A DNA stretch of 45,528 nt, from the NCBI GenBank assembly GCA_014380365.1, contig JACMJZ010000002.1:1-45528 (forward strand), given 5' to 3'. The position numbers and the translations under genes are program-made. The stretch is from Pyrinomonadaceae bacterium. Lineage in GTDB: Bacteria > Acidobacteriota > Blastocatellia > Pyrinomonadales > Pyrinomonadaceae. Under the pieces are notes generated by a model. That model did not search any database. It was given only the letters and a program-made list of their open reading frames with translations, and was not told the DNA's origin. Within the stretch, counting starts at the first letter, position 1. Each line of letters starts with the position of its first letter. Shown in pieces: positions 17,233-25,304 of this stretch.

Positions 17233-17685
17233 ATGCTAAAAGAGTTTCGCGATTTCATTACTCGCGGCAATGTCATCGATTTGGCGATCGCTGTGATCAT
17301 CGGCGCAGCGTTTGGCAAGCTCGTGACTTCGCTGGTTGATGGCATCATCATGCCGCCGATTGGTTTGCTTCTCGGAAATGTAGACTTTGCGAACCTGTTC
17401 ATAGACCTGTCGGGGCAACGGCCGCTTTCATTGGCAGACGCACAACTAAAGGGCCTGCCCGTGATCGCTTACGGCGCGTTCATTAACGACGTCATCGCCT
17501 TTTTGATCATCGCCCTCGTAGTTTTCCTGATCGTTAGAGCGATAAATAAATACAGACGCGAAGAGGCACCCGCCACGAAAGCCTGTCCCTATTGTCTGAC
17601 TTCGATTCCGATCGAGGCCACCAAGTGCTCGGGTTGCACCTCGCCTTTGGTCGCGGCTGCCGACCTTCGTCAGGGCACCCCGTAA
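17233..17685 (+). CDS. mscL: Large-conductance mechanosensitive channel with C-terminal zinc ribbon
   Basis: MscL is the homopentameric inner-membrane valve that opens under hypo-osmotic tension. Residues 1-105 are typical: KEFRDFITRGNVIDLAIAVIIGAAFG in the first helix and pore, a short periplasmic loop, and a second helix at about 79-104. The usual C-terminal amphipathic bundle is replaced by a zinc-ribbon-like module: Cys118-x2-Cys121 and Cys132-x2-Cys135 (CPYCLTSIPIEATKCSGC). The total of 150 residues is slightly longer than E. coli MscL. GGAGG lies 10 bases before ATG 17233. It precedes a group of zinc-ribbon signalling genes on the same strand. Confidence 0.95.
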   Translation: MLKEFRDFITRGNVIDLAIAVIIGAAFGKLVTSLVDGIIMPPIGLLLGNVDFANLFIDLSGQRPLSLADAQLKGLPVIAYGAFINDVIAFLIIALVVFLIVRAINKYRREEAPATKACPYCLTSIPIEATKCSGCTSPLVAAADLRQGTP

Positions 17686-17689
17686 TCTA

Positions 17690-17770
17690 GTCCAAAGTCC
17701 CGAGTCCAATGTCTTTCGGTGTTACGATGACACCGGACTCTGGACTCTGGACTCGGGACTTTGGACTTTT
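17690..17770. repeat. TCCAAAGTCC inverted word-repeat between mscL and kinase gene
   Basis: The left arm 17690-17714 pairs with the right arm 17734-17770 (GGACTCTGGACTC and GGACTTTGGACTTT words) across a ~20-base loop. The right arm ends in T6 only ten bases before the kinase ATG, so it can act as terminator for mscL and leaves no room for a normal ribosome binding site. Confidence 0.75.
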
Positions 17771-17779
17771 TTGAATACC

Positions 17780-19423
17780 ATGCGCGAGTGCCCCCGTTGC
17801 GAAACCTGTTACGAAGACGACGTCATCGTCTGTCCCGTCGACCAGGGAAACACCAAACAGACTTTGCCGGGCTCGACTCTTCTTTCGTCGCGCTATCTTC
17901 TCGAGAAGCGACTTGGGCGCGGCGCGATGGGCCAGGTCTACCTCGCTCGGGACCAGAATCTGGTAACCCGCCGGGTCGCTGTCAAAACGGTCCGGCCGGA
18001 CATTCTCAGCGACGAAATGCTTCAGGAAGGCGAGGCAATCGCGAGGTTTGAGCGCGAAGCTCGCGCAGCAGCGTCGATTCGCCATCCCAACGTCGTTGAC
18101 GTCACCGACTTCGGCAAGAGCGAAGAAGGCGTGTTCTTTCTGGTGATGGAATACGTTGATGGTGAAAGCCTCTACCAGCTCCTCAGGCGTGAAGGAACTC
18201 TGGACCTCCAGCGTACGCTGGCAATTATGGGTCAGGTGGTAGCAGGCGTGGACGCGGCTCACGACGAAGGGATACTGCACCGCGATCTCAAGCCCGCAAA
18301 TATCTTCATCATGCAGCAACGCAAGCGGACCGCACCCAACTCCACCGACGGGTTTGTAAAGGTTGGCGATTTTGGCCTGGCGAAGATCGTCCATTCGGAT
18401 CAATCGGAGACGGTGAGCGGACCTGAATCACGCGGGATTATCGGCACGCCGGAATACATGGCGCCCGAGCAGATGCAGAGCGGGGTGCAGTTGGACGCGC
18501 GCGCGGACATCTACGCGCTCGGCGCCATCGCTTATCACATGCTCGGCGGTCGTCAACCCTTCATTGGAGACATAACTCAACTCGTGGCGCAGAAGCTGAT
18601 GCAGTCTCCTCCGTCGCTGCGGAGTTTGCGTTCGGACGTTTCGACGGCAGTGGACAAGGCCATCCTGCACGCACTCGAGCGCAACCCCGCTGACAGGCCA
18701 ACGAGCGCGAGTGAATGGTTTGAAGAATTGGAGACAGCGCGCGGAAGGCAAGCCGAACCTCACGACAAAAGCGATTCGCGTTTGGTGGTAATGGCGCCCA
18801 ATGGGTCCGAGGTCTATGTCGACGACGAGCGCCAAGCCAGCGTGGGACGTTCCGGCCGCGTCGTCCTCAGGTCGATTGCGCCGGGTCAGCACGTGTTGCG
18901 CGTGGCTCGTTCCGGTGAAGTGGACGACGAGCGGGTAATTGAGATTAGGGCAGACGGTATCGAACAGATTATCCAGGCGCAATTCGGGCGGTCGCCTTCG
19001 AGTCAGCAGTTGACGCCTTCACGCGGTGGGAGTCTCGACAGCCGCACGGGGGGACCATCGGCGGCGCCGGGAGTGGTTGCATGTACCGAGTGCGGGTCGC
19101 GATTCGCGGCGGGAACGAGATTTTGCGGACGCTGCGGCAATCGGAGTTTCCAGAATGTATCGACGGCCTCCACCGGGATGTTGCCGGCGCCCGCGGTTAG
19201 TGGCGCGACTCCTTCATCGCCGGCGACGGTCGCCTGCCCTCGTTGCCGGCGCGAATATCCATCATCTATCAAATTCTGTGGAAAATGCGGCATTCCAATC
19301 GGCGCGCAGTCGCTTGACTGGCGACAGCCACGGCCAGTCGAGGTTGTTTGCAAAACGTGCGGCGTCAGCTATCCCATGGGCACCAAATTCTGTGGACGCT
19401 GCGGCAAGCCAATCAGCCCTTGA
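17780..19423 (+). CDS. Ser/Thr protein kinase with PEGA domain and zinc ribbons
   Basis: A 547-residue cytoplasmic-looking kinase with no transmembrane segment. Order: an N-terminal Cys motif CPRCETCYEDDVIVCPVD (residues 4-21); a kinase domain (about 38-318) with LGRGAMGQV, Lys69 in VAVKTV, HRDLKPAN (167-174), DFG (197-199) and APE (228-230); a PEGA-type beta domain (about 334-400); then three double-Cys zinc ribbons (about 435-457, 485-507 and 524-546), each of the pattern C-x2-C...FCG-x-CG. The multiple ribbons suggest protein or nucleic-acid docking. TTG 17771 is a possible alternative start, but ATG 17780 gives MRECPRC, typical of related kinases. It heads the group with the genes at 19542 and 20718. 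Confidence 0.93.
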   Translation: MRECPRCETCYEDDVIVCPVDQGNTKQTLPGSTLLSSRYLLEKRLGRGAMGQVYLARDQNLVTRRVAVKTVRPDILSDEMLQEGEAIARFEREARAAASIRHPNVVDVTDFGKSEEGVFFLVMEYVDGESLYQLLRREGTLDLQRTLAIMGQVVAGVDAAHDEGILHRDLKPANIFIMQQRKRTAPNSTDGFVKVGDFGLAKIVHSDQSETVSGPESRGIIGTPEYMAPEQMQSGVQLDARADIYALGAIAYHMLGGRQPFIGDITQLVAQKLMQSPPSLRSLRSDVSTAVDKAILHALERNPADRPTSASEWFEELETARGRQAEPHDKSDSRLVVMAPNGSEVYVDDERQASVGRSGRVVLRSIAPGQHVLRVARSGEVDDERVIEIRADGIEQIIQAQFGRSPSSQQLTPSRGGSLDSRTGGPSAAPGVVACTECGSRFAAGTRFCGRCGNRSFQNVSTASTGMLPAPAVSGATPSSPATVACPRCRREYPSSIKFCGKCGIPIGAQSLDWRQPRPVEVVCKTCGVSYPMGTKFCGRCGKPISP

Positions 19424-19446
19424 GCCTCGCGAGTCTTTCCTATAAT
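19420..19446 (+). promoter_or_regulatory. Candidate sigma70 promoter before the 19542 gene
   Basis: TATAAT (19441-19446) is a perfect -10. TTGAGC (19420-19425) lies 15 bases upstream, a slightly short spacing. Transcription would start near 19453, placing the 49-nt three-way-junction repeat (19472-19520) in the leader of the next gene. Confidence 0.4.
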
Positions 19447-19471
19447 GTTCGTACTGTTGTCATGAGTTAAC

Positions 19472-19520
19472 GTGGCACGGGCGTCTGGCCCGTGACTCAC
19501 GCGCAAGATGCGCGTGCCAC
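19472..19520. repeat. 49-nt three-way-junction repeat, copy 2
   Basis: Same length and fold as 9492-9540: outer stem GTGGCAC/GTGCCAC, hairpins GGGC-GTCTG-GCCC and CACGCGC-AAGAT-GCGCGTG. One of the four differences (T to C at repeat position 42) strengthens the second hairpin. It lies in the spacer between two signalling genes. Confidence 0.75.
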
Positions 19521-19541
19521 GATTCACCCGAGTTCATCAGT

Positions 19542-20570
19542 ATGAAACGCTGCCCGAGTTGTAGTCGCACCTTTACGGACGTATCGCTTAACTTCTGCCT
19601 GGAAGATGGGACACCGCTGGTTAACGACACGGCCATGGACCCCGGCGCCACCCTTCGCTACGATTCGCGCGAGACTGCTCCGCCAGCTACTGAGATTTAT
19701 TCGCCGCGTGCACCCGTCCAAACGCCGCGCACTCCAGTGCGATATGAAACGCCCTCCGCTGCCAAATCTCCGCCGATATCAAACCAGTGGTCTCCTCTGC
19801 AGCCGATGCCGGCGCAGAAAAAATCCAACGCGGTATGGTGGATAGTCGGCGGAATTGTAGTCGCGGGAATAGTCGTCGTCGGCGTTGCGGTTATGATTCT
19901 CGCGCTCGCCAGTATGGGCTCAAACGGAAACAGCAACACAAATACCAGGAACTCAAATGCACGCGTCACGAACCGCAACACCAACACCAACAATTCGAAC
20001 CTGAACACTAACGCGAGTTTGCCATCGTCTAAGGCCGATGACTTTTCAGACGAGACGTGGGGCAAAGGCAATTTTTCCTACGGCGACATCTCCTACGTCG
20101 ATGGCGAATATCGTATGAAGGCCAAGGAGAATTCCTATCTGGTTATGTATGCTCCTTCGAATGACTTCAGCACCGAGAACGCCAGAGTGCGGGTCACCGC
20201 ACAGGATGTTGACGGCGGTGCAGTATCTTCCGGTTACGGGCTAATCGTTCACGGTCAAAAAGATGCAGCGGGACAGCTCAATGATTACGCGCTCCTTATT
20301 TTTACGGGCGATCAGCCGCAGTATCAGATCGTCAAACATAAAGCCGGCGTGCAGACCACGGTGGTTCCCTGGACCAAATCCAGCGCGATCCTTACCGGCA
20401 CCGGTGCGAATCAACTTGAAGTGCGCGCCAGAGGGGCCGAGCTTTCCTTCTATATCAACGGCCAACAGGTGAACAGGATCACGGATAACGAAATCAAGAA
20501 GGGTGTGGCCGGATTTTACACCAGCGGCATAAGTGAAGTGGCCTTCGACAATCTTGAGATAAAACGATAG
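19542..20570 (+). CDS. Zinc-ribbon membrane protein with LamG/DUF1080-like domain
   Basis: This 342-residue protein begins with a Cys motif, CPSCSRTFTDVSLNFCLEDG (4-23), closely resembling the N-termini of acidobacterial kinases but without a kinase. A Pro-rich segment (45-95) leads to one transmembrane helix (about 98-123). An Asn/Thr-rich linker (128-160) follows, then a C-terminal beta domain (about 165-342) with the feel of concanavalin/3-keto-disaccharide-hydrolase (DUF1080) folds, e.g. YGLIVHG and AGFYTSGISEVAFDNLEIKR. The topology suggests a cytoplasmic zinc ribbon and an external sugar-binding-like domain. Lying between two kinase genes, it could be a co-sensor; this is inference. Confidence 0.75.
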   Translation: MKRCPSCSRTFTDVSLNFCLEDGTPLVNDTAMDPGATLRYDSRETAPPATEIYSPRAPVQTPRTPVRYETPSAAKSPPISNQWSPLQPMPAQKKSNAVWWIVGGIVVAGIVVVGVAVMILALASMGSNGNSNTNTRNSNARVTNRNTNTNNSNLNTNASLPSSKADDFSDETWGKGNFSYGDISYVDGEYRMKAKENSYLVMYAPSNDFSTENARVRVTAQDVDGGAVSSGYGLIVHGQKDAAGQLNDYALLIFTGDQPQYQIVKHKAGVQTTVVPWTKSSAILTGTGANQLEVRARGAELSFYINGQQVNRITDNEIKKGVAGFYTSGISEVAFDNLEIKR

Positions 20571-20578
20571 CAACTTCG

Positions 20579-20709
20579 TCCAAAATCCAATGTCCAAGGT
20601 CCAAAGTCCGTAGGCTCGATTGATTTGTTGCTAGGCTGTGGTGAACCGTGGTTTGACTTTGGACTTTGGACTTTGGACTTTGGATCTTGGACTTTGGACT
20701 TTGGACTTT
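20579..20709. repeat. TCCAAAGTCC inverted word-repeat between 19542 gene and FHA kinase
   Basis: The left arm 20579-20609 is complementary to part of a longer right arm, 20652-20709, in which GGACTTT(G) is repeated seven times. The right arm ends eight bases before the FHA-kinase ATG, so the element must contain or replace that gene's leader. Confidence 0.8.
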
Positions 20710-20717
20710 AATGCCCG

Positions 20718-22028
20718 ATGCAAGTCAACCTAAGAGTCTTGGCTGGACCTTATCGCGGCCGGGTCTTCAGTTTCACGCAGCCGGATACTTTTCTGATTGG
20801 CCGCACCGACGATTCCCACCTTTGCCTGCCTGAGGACAAGTTTTTTTCCCGTCATCATTGTCTGCTGGAAGTGAATCCGCCGCGTTGCTTTATGCGAGAC
20901 CTGGGTTCGACGAACGGAACCTTTGTAAATGGGCAACGCGTCGGTGAGGCCTTCCTTAAGAGCGGCGATCAGATCCAGGGCGGTGAGACAGTGCTGCTCG
21001 TTGAAGTAAACGCCAATGACGTCTCTGTTCAAACCTCGGCGGGCGTTTCACGTGAGGAGAACCTTAGCCGGCCCACAATCGTCAACGTTGAGTGCTTGAA
21101 CTGCGGCCGACGCGAAAAGGCGGAAGCAGCGACAGCCGACGAGCACCTGACCTTCCTCTGCGAAGACTGTCGCATAGAACTCAAACATGCGCCTCAGCCC
21201 ATTCCGGGTTACGACACGATTCGCATTCTTGGTCGCGGGGGCATGGGCTCTGTGATGTTGGCGCGCGATCAGGTCTCCGGGCGGGCCGTGGCCATCAAAA
21301 CTCTGCTGCCGGAGTTTGCGGTCAGTGACAAGGCGATGCGACGGTTCATGCGCGAGATCGATGTGGCCGCCGCACTCAAGCATGCAAACATCGTGGAGTT
21401 TCTCGACCGCGGTGTGAACCAGGGAGTGGTGTACCTGGTTACGGAGTTTATCGACGGACCGGATGCCGCGAAGCTTGCGGATGCCCGCGGCGGTCACCTC
21501 CCACTCCAGGAAGGCCTGGCAATTATCTCGCAAGCTCTGGCTGCGCTGTCGCATGCGCACGGGCAAGGCTACATTCATCGTGACATCAAAGATCAGAATA
21601 TCCTGGTAAGCGGAAGTTGGCCCAATATCACGGCCAAGTTAACAGACTTCGGATTGGCCAAGAGCTTCACCCAATCCGGCATGAGCGGCGTGACGGTGGC
21701 AGGTGAGATGGCCGGAACTCTGGCTTACATGCCGCCCGAACAACTCAAGAATTTTCGCGACGTCCAACCGCAGTCAGACATTTATGCACTGGGAATGACA
21801 GCTTACAGTTTACTCGCCGGGACGCTTGCCTTGAGCCTCGGCCGAAAGACGAGTATGGCTGAGACGATCAAGGCCATCTTCGAGCAGCCGCCCATACCCT
21901 TGCGCGAACGCGCACCACAGCTTCCCGCACAAGTTTGCGAGATCATCGATCGGGCGCTGGTGAAGGATCCCACGGAACGCTGGCAATCGGCTAACGCCAT
22001 GCGCAACGCGCTAAAGCATGTAAGCTAA
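20718..22028 (+). CDS. FHA - zinc ribbon - Ser/Thr kinase fusion
   Basis: A 436-residue cytoplasmic protein. The FHA domain (about 5-97) keeps the phosphothreonine-binding residues: IGRT (Arg29), SRHH (44-47) and STNGTFVNG (64-72). A zinc ribbon follows (Cys126, Cys129, Cys148, Cys151). The kinase domain (about 165-435) has LGRGGMGSV, Lys194 in VAIK, HRDIKDQN (287-294; Asp replaces the usual Pro after Lys291) and DFG (310-312). FHA plus kinase in one chain allows binding to autophosphorylated partners; the two other Ser/Thr kinases in the window are candidates by inference. ATG 20718 abuts a word-repeat and has no clear ribosome binding site. Confidence 0.94.
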   Translation: MQVNLRVLAGPYRGRVFSFTQPDTFLIGRTDDSHLCLPEDKFFSRHHCLLEVNPPRCFMRDLGSTNGTFVNGQRVGEAFLKSGDQIQGGETVLLVEVNANDVSVQTSAGVSREENLSRPTIVNVECLNCGRREKAEAATADEHLTFLCEDCRIELKHAPQPIPGYDTIRILGRGGMGSVMLARDQVSGRAVAIKTLLPEFAVSDKAMRRFMREIDVAAALKHANIVEFLDRGVNQGVVYLVTEFIDGPDAAKLADARGGHLPLQEGLAIISQALAALSHAHGQGYIHRDIKDQNILVSGSWPNITAKLTDFGLAKSFTQSGMSGVTVAGEMAGTLAYMPPEQLKNFRDVQPQSDIYALGMTAYSLLAGTLALSLGRKTSMAETIKAIFEQPPIPLRERAPQLPAQVCEIIDRALVKDPTERWQSANAMRNALKHVS

Positions 22029-22035
22029 TCGCGCT

Positions 22036-22416
22036 CTAGTCATCCTTGGTGGTGATAGTCGCGGAAACGCCGGGCCCAGTAGCCACTCGGACGCTGCCGG
22101 TATCCAACAGGACTGAAATGGACGCATCATCGTAACGCAACTTCATTTGCGTTTCCGGAAGCACCTCGACTCGTCCGAGTTTTCCCAAACTTACGACGGC
22201 GCTTGAGCCCTTCGCTGTCTCAACAGTGCTGCCTGAAGAAACAATGTCGCCGGTAGCCGCCGGCTGCCCATTGACTCTGACTTTGCCCGTGACAGTCAGG
22301 TGGCCCATCGGGTCCTGAGCTGTAGCCGTTGGCAAGGCAAGTTGCGCGGCGACCGCCAGGAAGGTCAAAGTCAGGCACAATGCCAGAGATCGAGTGCTGC
22401 AAGTATTCGTAATCAT
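22036..22416 (-). CDS. Small exported FecR-domain-like protein
   Basis: A 126-residue protein with a signal peptide (about 1-34, ending TATAQ) and a FecR-like beta domain: VNGQPAATGDIVSSGSTVET, AVVSLGKLGRVEVLPET, then SVLLDTGSVRVATG. FecR-type domains usually sense or transmit envelope signals, but stand-alone short versions are of unknown role. The frame is open to 22533, but ATG 22416 has a strong GGAGG eight bases upstream and begins the signal peptide. It converges on the FHA-kinase gene with a seven-base gap. Confidence 0.85.
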   Translation of the reverse strand: MITNTCSTRSLALCLTLTFLAVAAQLALPTATAQDPMGHLTVTGKVRVNGQPAATGDIVSSGSTVETAKGSSAVVSLGKLGRVEVLPETQMKLRYDDASISVLLDTGSVRVATGPGVSATITTKDD

Positions 22417-22770
22417 TAGTTCGTCCTCCGTGAGTGGTATTGGTTGGTGCCGCTTTGCCGCGGCCCCTAATTGGAGTCTTGGCTTCCGCAATCTGCCGGG
22501 GATTAGGTTTTCATTCGCTTCGGAAAGTAACACAGTGAGAGGTCTCCTGAAAGCCGCAAGCCTTCTTTTTAAGACAACATGCTGTCACCAATCTCGTTGA
22601 ATCAGACAAAAAACCTCAATGAAATAAGCCTTTACTTAAGGGGCCGTGAACCGCATAATACGGCCCTACCACCGGCCCAGAGCCGGTGAAACAGTCTAAA
22701 GGCGCGACATGCCGCGCAGCCCCAGGTTCGGCAAACTGAAGTTTGACGGACAATATCAGGAGAATTGAAT
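22417..22770. other. Intergenic region between FecR-like gene and ku
   Basis: This 354-bp spacer holds two short inverted repeats: GGGCCGT...ACGGCCC around 22640-22666, and CACCGGC-CCAGA-GCCGGTG around 22671-22690. The string CAAACTGAAGTTTG near 22732 is a partial palindrome. These look like remnants of another dispersed-repeat family. No convincing promoter was found for either flanking gene. Confidence 0.4.
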
Positions 22771-23652
22771 ATGAGATCGATTTGGAAAGGCCACATCCGA
22801 TTCCTGCTCGTCGCTATTCCCGTGCGTATCTACAACGCAATTGAGACTGCCGAGAAGATCCAGTTTAACCAACTCCATCGCGACGATTATGGCCCGATCG
22901 GCTATGACAAGAAGTGCAAGAAGTGTGGCCAGGTTGTCACCAGCGACCAGATAACTAAAGGCTATCAATACGAGCCGGATCGTTATGCGATTATCGAGCC
23001 AGAAGACATAGCCAAAGTAAAGATCAAGACGACGCGGGCCGTGGACATCATCGGCTTCGTTGATAGTTCGGAAATCCCTGCCACGTTTTACGACTCACCT
23101 TATTACGCCGGACCAGACGGTCCCGTTGCCGAAAAGCCATACGCATTGTTGCGCGAAGTGATGAAGCAGACCGGCAAGGTCGGCATTGGCAAAGTGGTGC
23201 TCAGGGACCGCGAGGATCTGGTTGCAGTGTTTCCGCATGAAGACGGACTGGTGATGCAGAAGCTTCACTACCCACACGAGATCCGAAAGATGAAGGATGT
23301 TCCTGAGCTGGATAACACGAAGAAGGCCGACAAAAACGAAATGAAGCTGGCGACTATGCTGGTCGAGCAGATGGTCACCTCGCTATCGGAAATCGATACT
23401 GTCGACCAGTATCATCAGGCACTCCGGAAAATCATCGAGTCGAAGATCAAAGGCAAGAAAGTGGTGGAGTTTGCCGAGGTTGAAGAAATACCCAGACTTG
23501 ATATTATGAGCGCGCTGAAGAAGAGCTTGCAGCAGTCGAATCGCAAGCCGATGGTCAAGGCCACCGCTGCTGCGTCGAAGAAGAAGGCGCTTACGCTGGT
23601 GAAGGCCGAGGCGAAACCCAAGGCCGCCGCGCGGAAGCGCAAGGCTTCGTGA
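22771..23652 (+). CDS. ku: Non-homologous end-joining protein Ku
   Basis: Prokaryotic Ku is a homodimer that rings DNA ends and recruits LigD. The 293-residue chain begins MRSIWKGHIRFLLVAIPVRIYNA, the standard beta-barrel entry, and shows KKCKKCGQVV...KGYQYE, TTRAVDIIGFV and HEIRKMKD. The C-terminal ~40 residues are Lys/Ala-rich, as in Ku proteins whose tail binds DNA non-specifically. ATG 22771 is chosen over TTG 22765 because AGGAGA lies seven bases before it. LigD is not in the window. A MerR-TPR gene follows 36 bases downstream and may be in the same transcript. Confidence 0.96.
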   Translation: MRSIWKGHIRFLLVAIPVRIYNAIETAEKIQFNQLHRDDYGPIGYDKKCKKCGQVVTSDQITKGYQYEPDRYAIIEPEDIAKVKIKTTRAVDIIGFVDSSEIPATFYDSPYYAGPDGPVAEKPYALLREVMKQTGKVGIGKVVLRDREDLVAVFPHEDGLVMQKLHYPHEIRKMKDVPELDNTKKADKNEMKLATMLVEQMVTSLSEIDTVDQYHQALRKIIESKIKGKKVVEFAEVEEIPRLDIMSALKKSLQQSNRKPMVKATAAASKKKALTLVKAEAKPKAAARKRKAS

Positions 23653-23688
23653 GCTTAAACCAACAGACTTGAAATCTCGCGTTACTCG

Positions 23689-24495
23689 ATGAAAGAAAAC
23701 AGTAATAAGCTTCTTTCGTTCCCCTCACGTGTTCCCGCGAAGGCGGATTACCAACGCGTCAAGTCGAGCTATTCACTTCGCGAAATCAAACAGATGTTTG
23801 GTTTGAGCGAGCGCACCATCCGCCGCTGGACCGAACAAGGGATCATCCAGGGCACCCCTACCGCAGAACCCAGCGATTACAATTACGACTTCCAGGCGCT
23901 CACGCAGTTTAGGCGTGTGCGCGAACTGCGTGCTCAGGGTCAAAGCATCAAGCAGATCGAGGCTGAGCTTCAGGGACAGTTAAACCTTTTCCGCAGTTTT
24001 GAAGGTGGCAAGCTCTCACGGCTGCTGACGCCGCTTGAGGAAGCGTTGTTGCTGGATCAGCAGGGCGACCCGCGGGCGGCGGAATGGTATCTGGAAGCAA
24101 TCAACGACGGCGACAACGTGGCTGAGGCTTATTGCAACCTGGGGATAATCAACAAGGAGAAGGGCGACCTCGGCAAGGCGTTGGACAATTTTACCCTCTC
24201 CTTAAAACACGAACCGAGACACGTGGAGGCCCACTACAATCTGGGTAACCTCTACTACGACGCCGGCAATTTTCAGCTGGCGCGTCTTCACTACGAAGCA
24301 GCCGCCCAAATTGCGCCTGACTTTTCTCTTGTCTATTTCAATCTCTCTCTCGCCCACTTCAAGTTGGACGACTTGGTGGCATCCCTTGCCGCACTGGAGA
24401 CGTACCGGCAGCTTCGGCAACCCGATGACGAAGAGAACGATGCAATAAATCAACTTCTTAAGGCGATGCAGGAGCCGCGGCCGCCGGGCCGGTGA
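23689..24495 (+). CDS. MerR-type DNA-binding domain fused to TPRs
   Basis: This 268-residue protein has an N-terminal winged HTH of the MerR type (about 26-100): YSLREIKQMFGLSERTIRRW, then GII and a helix FRRVRELRAQGQSIKQIEAEL. It lacks the long MerR dimerisation helix. Residues ~118-262 form about four TPR units (AEAYCNLGIINKEKGDLGKAL, VEAHYNLGNLYYDAGNF, SLVYFNLSLAHFKLDDL). The TPRs may replace the effector domain by binding a protein. It lies directly downstream of ku, so a role in the control of end joining is possible but only inferred. Word-repeats follow the stop. Confidence 0.85.
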   Translation: MKENSNKLLSFPSRVPAKADYQRVKSSYSLREIKQMFGLSERTIRRWTEQGIIQGTPTAEPSDYNYDFQALTQFRRVRELRAQGQSIKQIEAELQGQLNLFRSFEGGKLSRLLTPLEEALLLDQQGDPRAAEWYLEAINDGDNVAEAYCNLGIINKEKGDLGKALDNFTLSLKHEPRHVEAHYNLGNLYYDAGNFQLARLHYEAAAQIAPDFSLVYFNLSLAHFKLDDLVASLAALETYRQLRQPDDEENDAINQLLKAMQEPRPPGR

Positions 24496-24497
24496 AC

Positions 24498-24606
24498 GTC
24501 CAAAGTCCAATGTCTAAAGTCCGCGTCGGTTAGCATGAATTGTTTCTAAGCCCGGCTGAGGTGGTAGTTTTTTTGACTTTGGCCTTTGGACTTTGGACTT
24601 TGGACC
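24498..24606. repeat. TCCAAAGTCC inverted word-repeat after the MerR-TPR gene
   Basis: The left arm 24498-24522 pairs with the right arm 24574-24606 (GACTTTGGCCTTTGGACTTTGG words), with a ~50-base loop. It starts three bases after the MerR-TPR stop and may end its transcript. Confidence 0.7.
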
Positions 24607-24701
24607 TTCGGTACCCTGAACATTGTGCTGGCTAGCTGGGCCAAATAAGTTTAGAATTCAGTCCTCTATCCGCACCATACTTTATCCAGGAGGGGCCCCC
24701 T

Positions 24702-25091
24702 ATGCCGCAACCGAAATGTCGCATACTCTGCATCGACGATCACGAAGACACGTCCGAGATGCTCAAGCTGTTATTAGTTCAGGAAGATTACGAAGTGATG
24801 ACTGCGGTCACGATGCGGGACGCGCTGCAGTTGGCGATGGAGCACGAGTTTGATCTTTACGTGTTTGATAAGCACCTGCCCGATGGCAGCGGTATTGACC
24901 TTTGCTCGAAGTTGAATGACGCAACACCCGGCGTTCCCTGCATCGTCTACAGTGGCGATGCTTACGACATTCATAGATCAGAAGCATTGGCGGCCGGCGC
25001 CGACGCCTACGTGGCGAAGCCGGACATCGACGGCTTGATTGAAAACGTTCGCAAACTCCTCTCAGGACGAGAATGCGCCGCTGCCACCTAG
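24702..25091 (+). CDS. Stand-alone receiver-domain protein
   Basis: A 129-residue CheY-like receiver, all of it one domain. The acidic pocket is CIDDHED (Asp12, Asp13), the phosphoacceptor is Asp56 in YVFDKHLPDGSG, the switch Ser84 is in VYSGDA, and Lys106 is in AKPD. All key residues are present, unlike the receiver at 15864. A strong AGGAGG lies eight bases before ATG 24702. No output domain or partner kinase is adjacent. Confidence 0.92.
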   Translation: MPQPKCRILCIDDHEDTSEMLKLLLVQEDYEVMTAVTMRDALQLAMEHEFDLYVFDKHLPDGSGIDLCSKLNDATPGVPCIVYSGDAYDIHRSEALAAGADAYVAKPDIDGLIENVRKLLSGRECAAAT

Positions 25092-25179
25092 TGCCGGTTG
25101 TTGCGCGGAGCGGCGCCAGGTTGGTTCGCGTTGCCAGCCAGTGCTCTACGTTCTAAAGACCCCATTGCGAAGTGCTCGC

Positions 25180-25207
25180 TTGACACTCCAATTTGCGCAC
25201 GTATAAT
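25180..25207 (+). promoter_or_regulatory. Consensus sigma70 promoter of tRNA-Lys
   Basis: TTGACA (25180-25185) and TATAAT (25202-25207) are both perfect consensus hexamers, 16 bases apart. The tRNA begins 13 bases after the -10, so transcription should start about 6-7 bases before the mature 5' end. Confidence 0.88.
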
Positions 25208-25220
25208 TTTCCCCCTCGTT

Positions 25221-25296
<76 letters not shown>

Positions 25297-25304
25297 GTTT
25301 CCAT

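Noticed and set aside
20652-20709. CRISPR-like or simple tandem repeat
   Set aside because: GGACTTTG units are contiguous without spacers and pair with an opposite arm; no cas genes are present, so not CRISPR.
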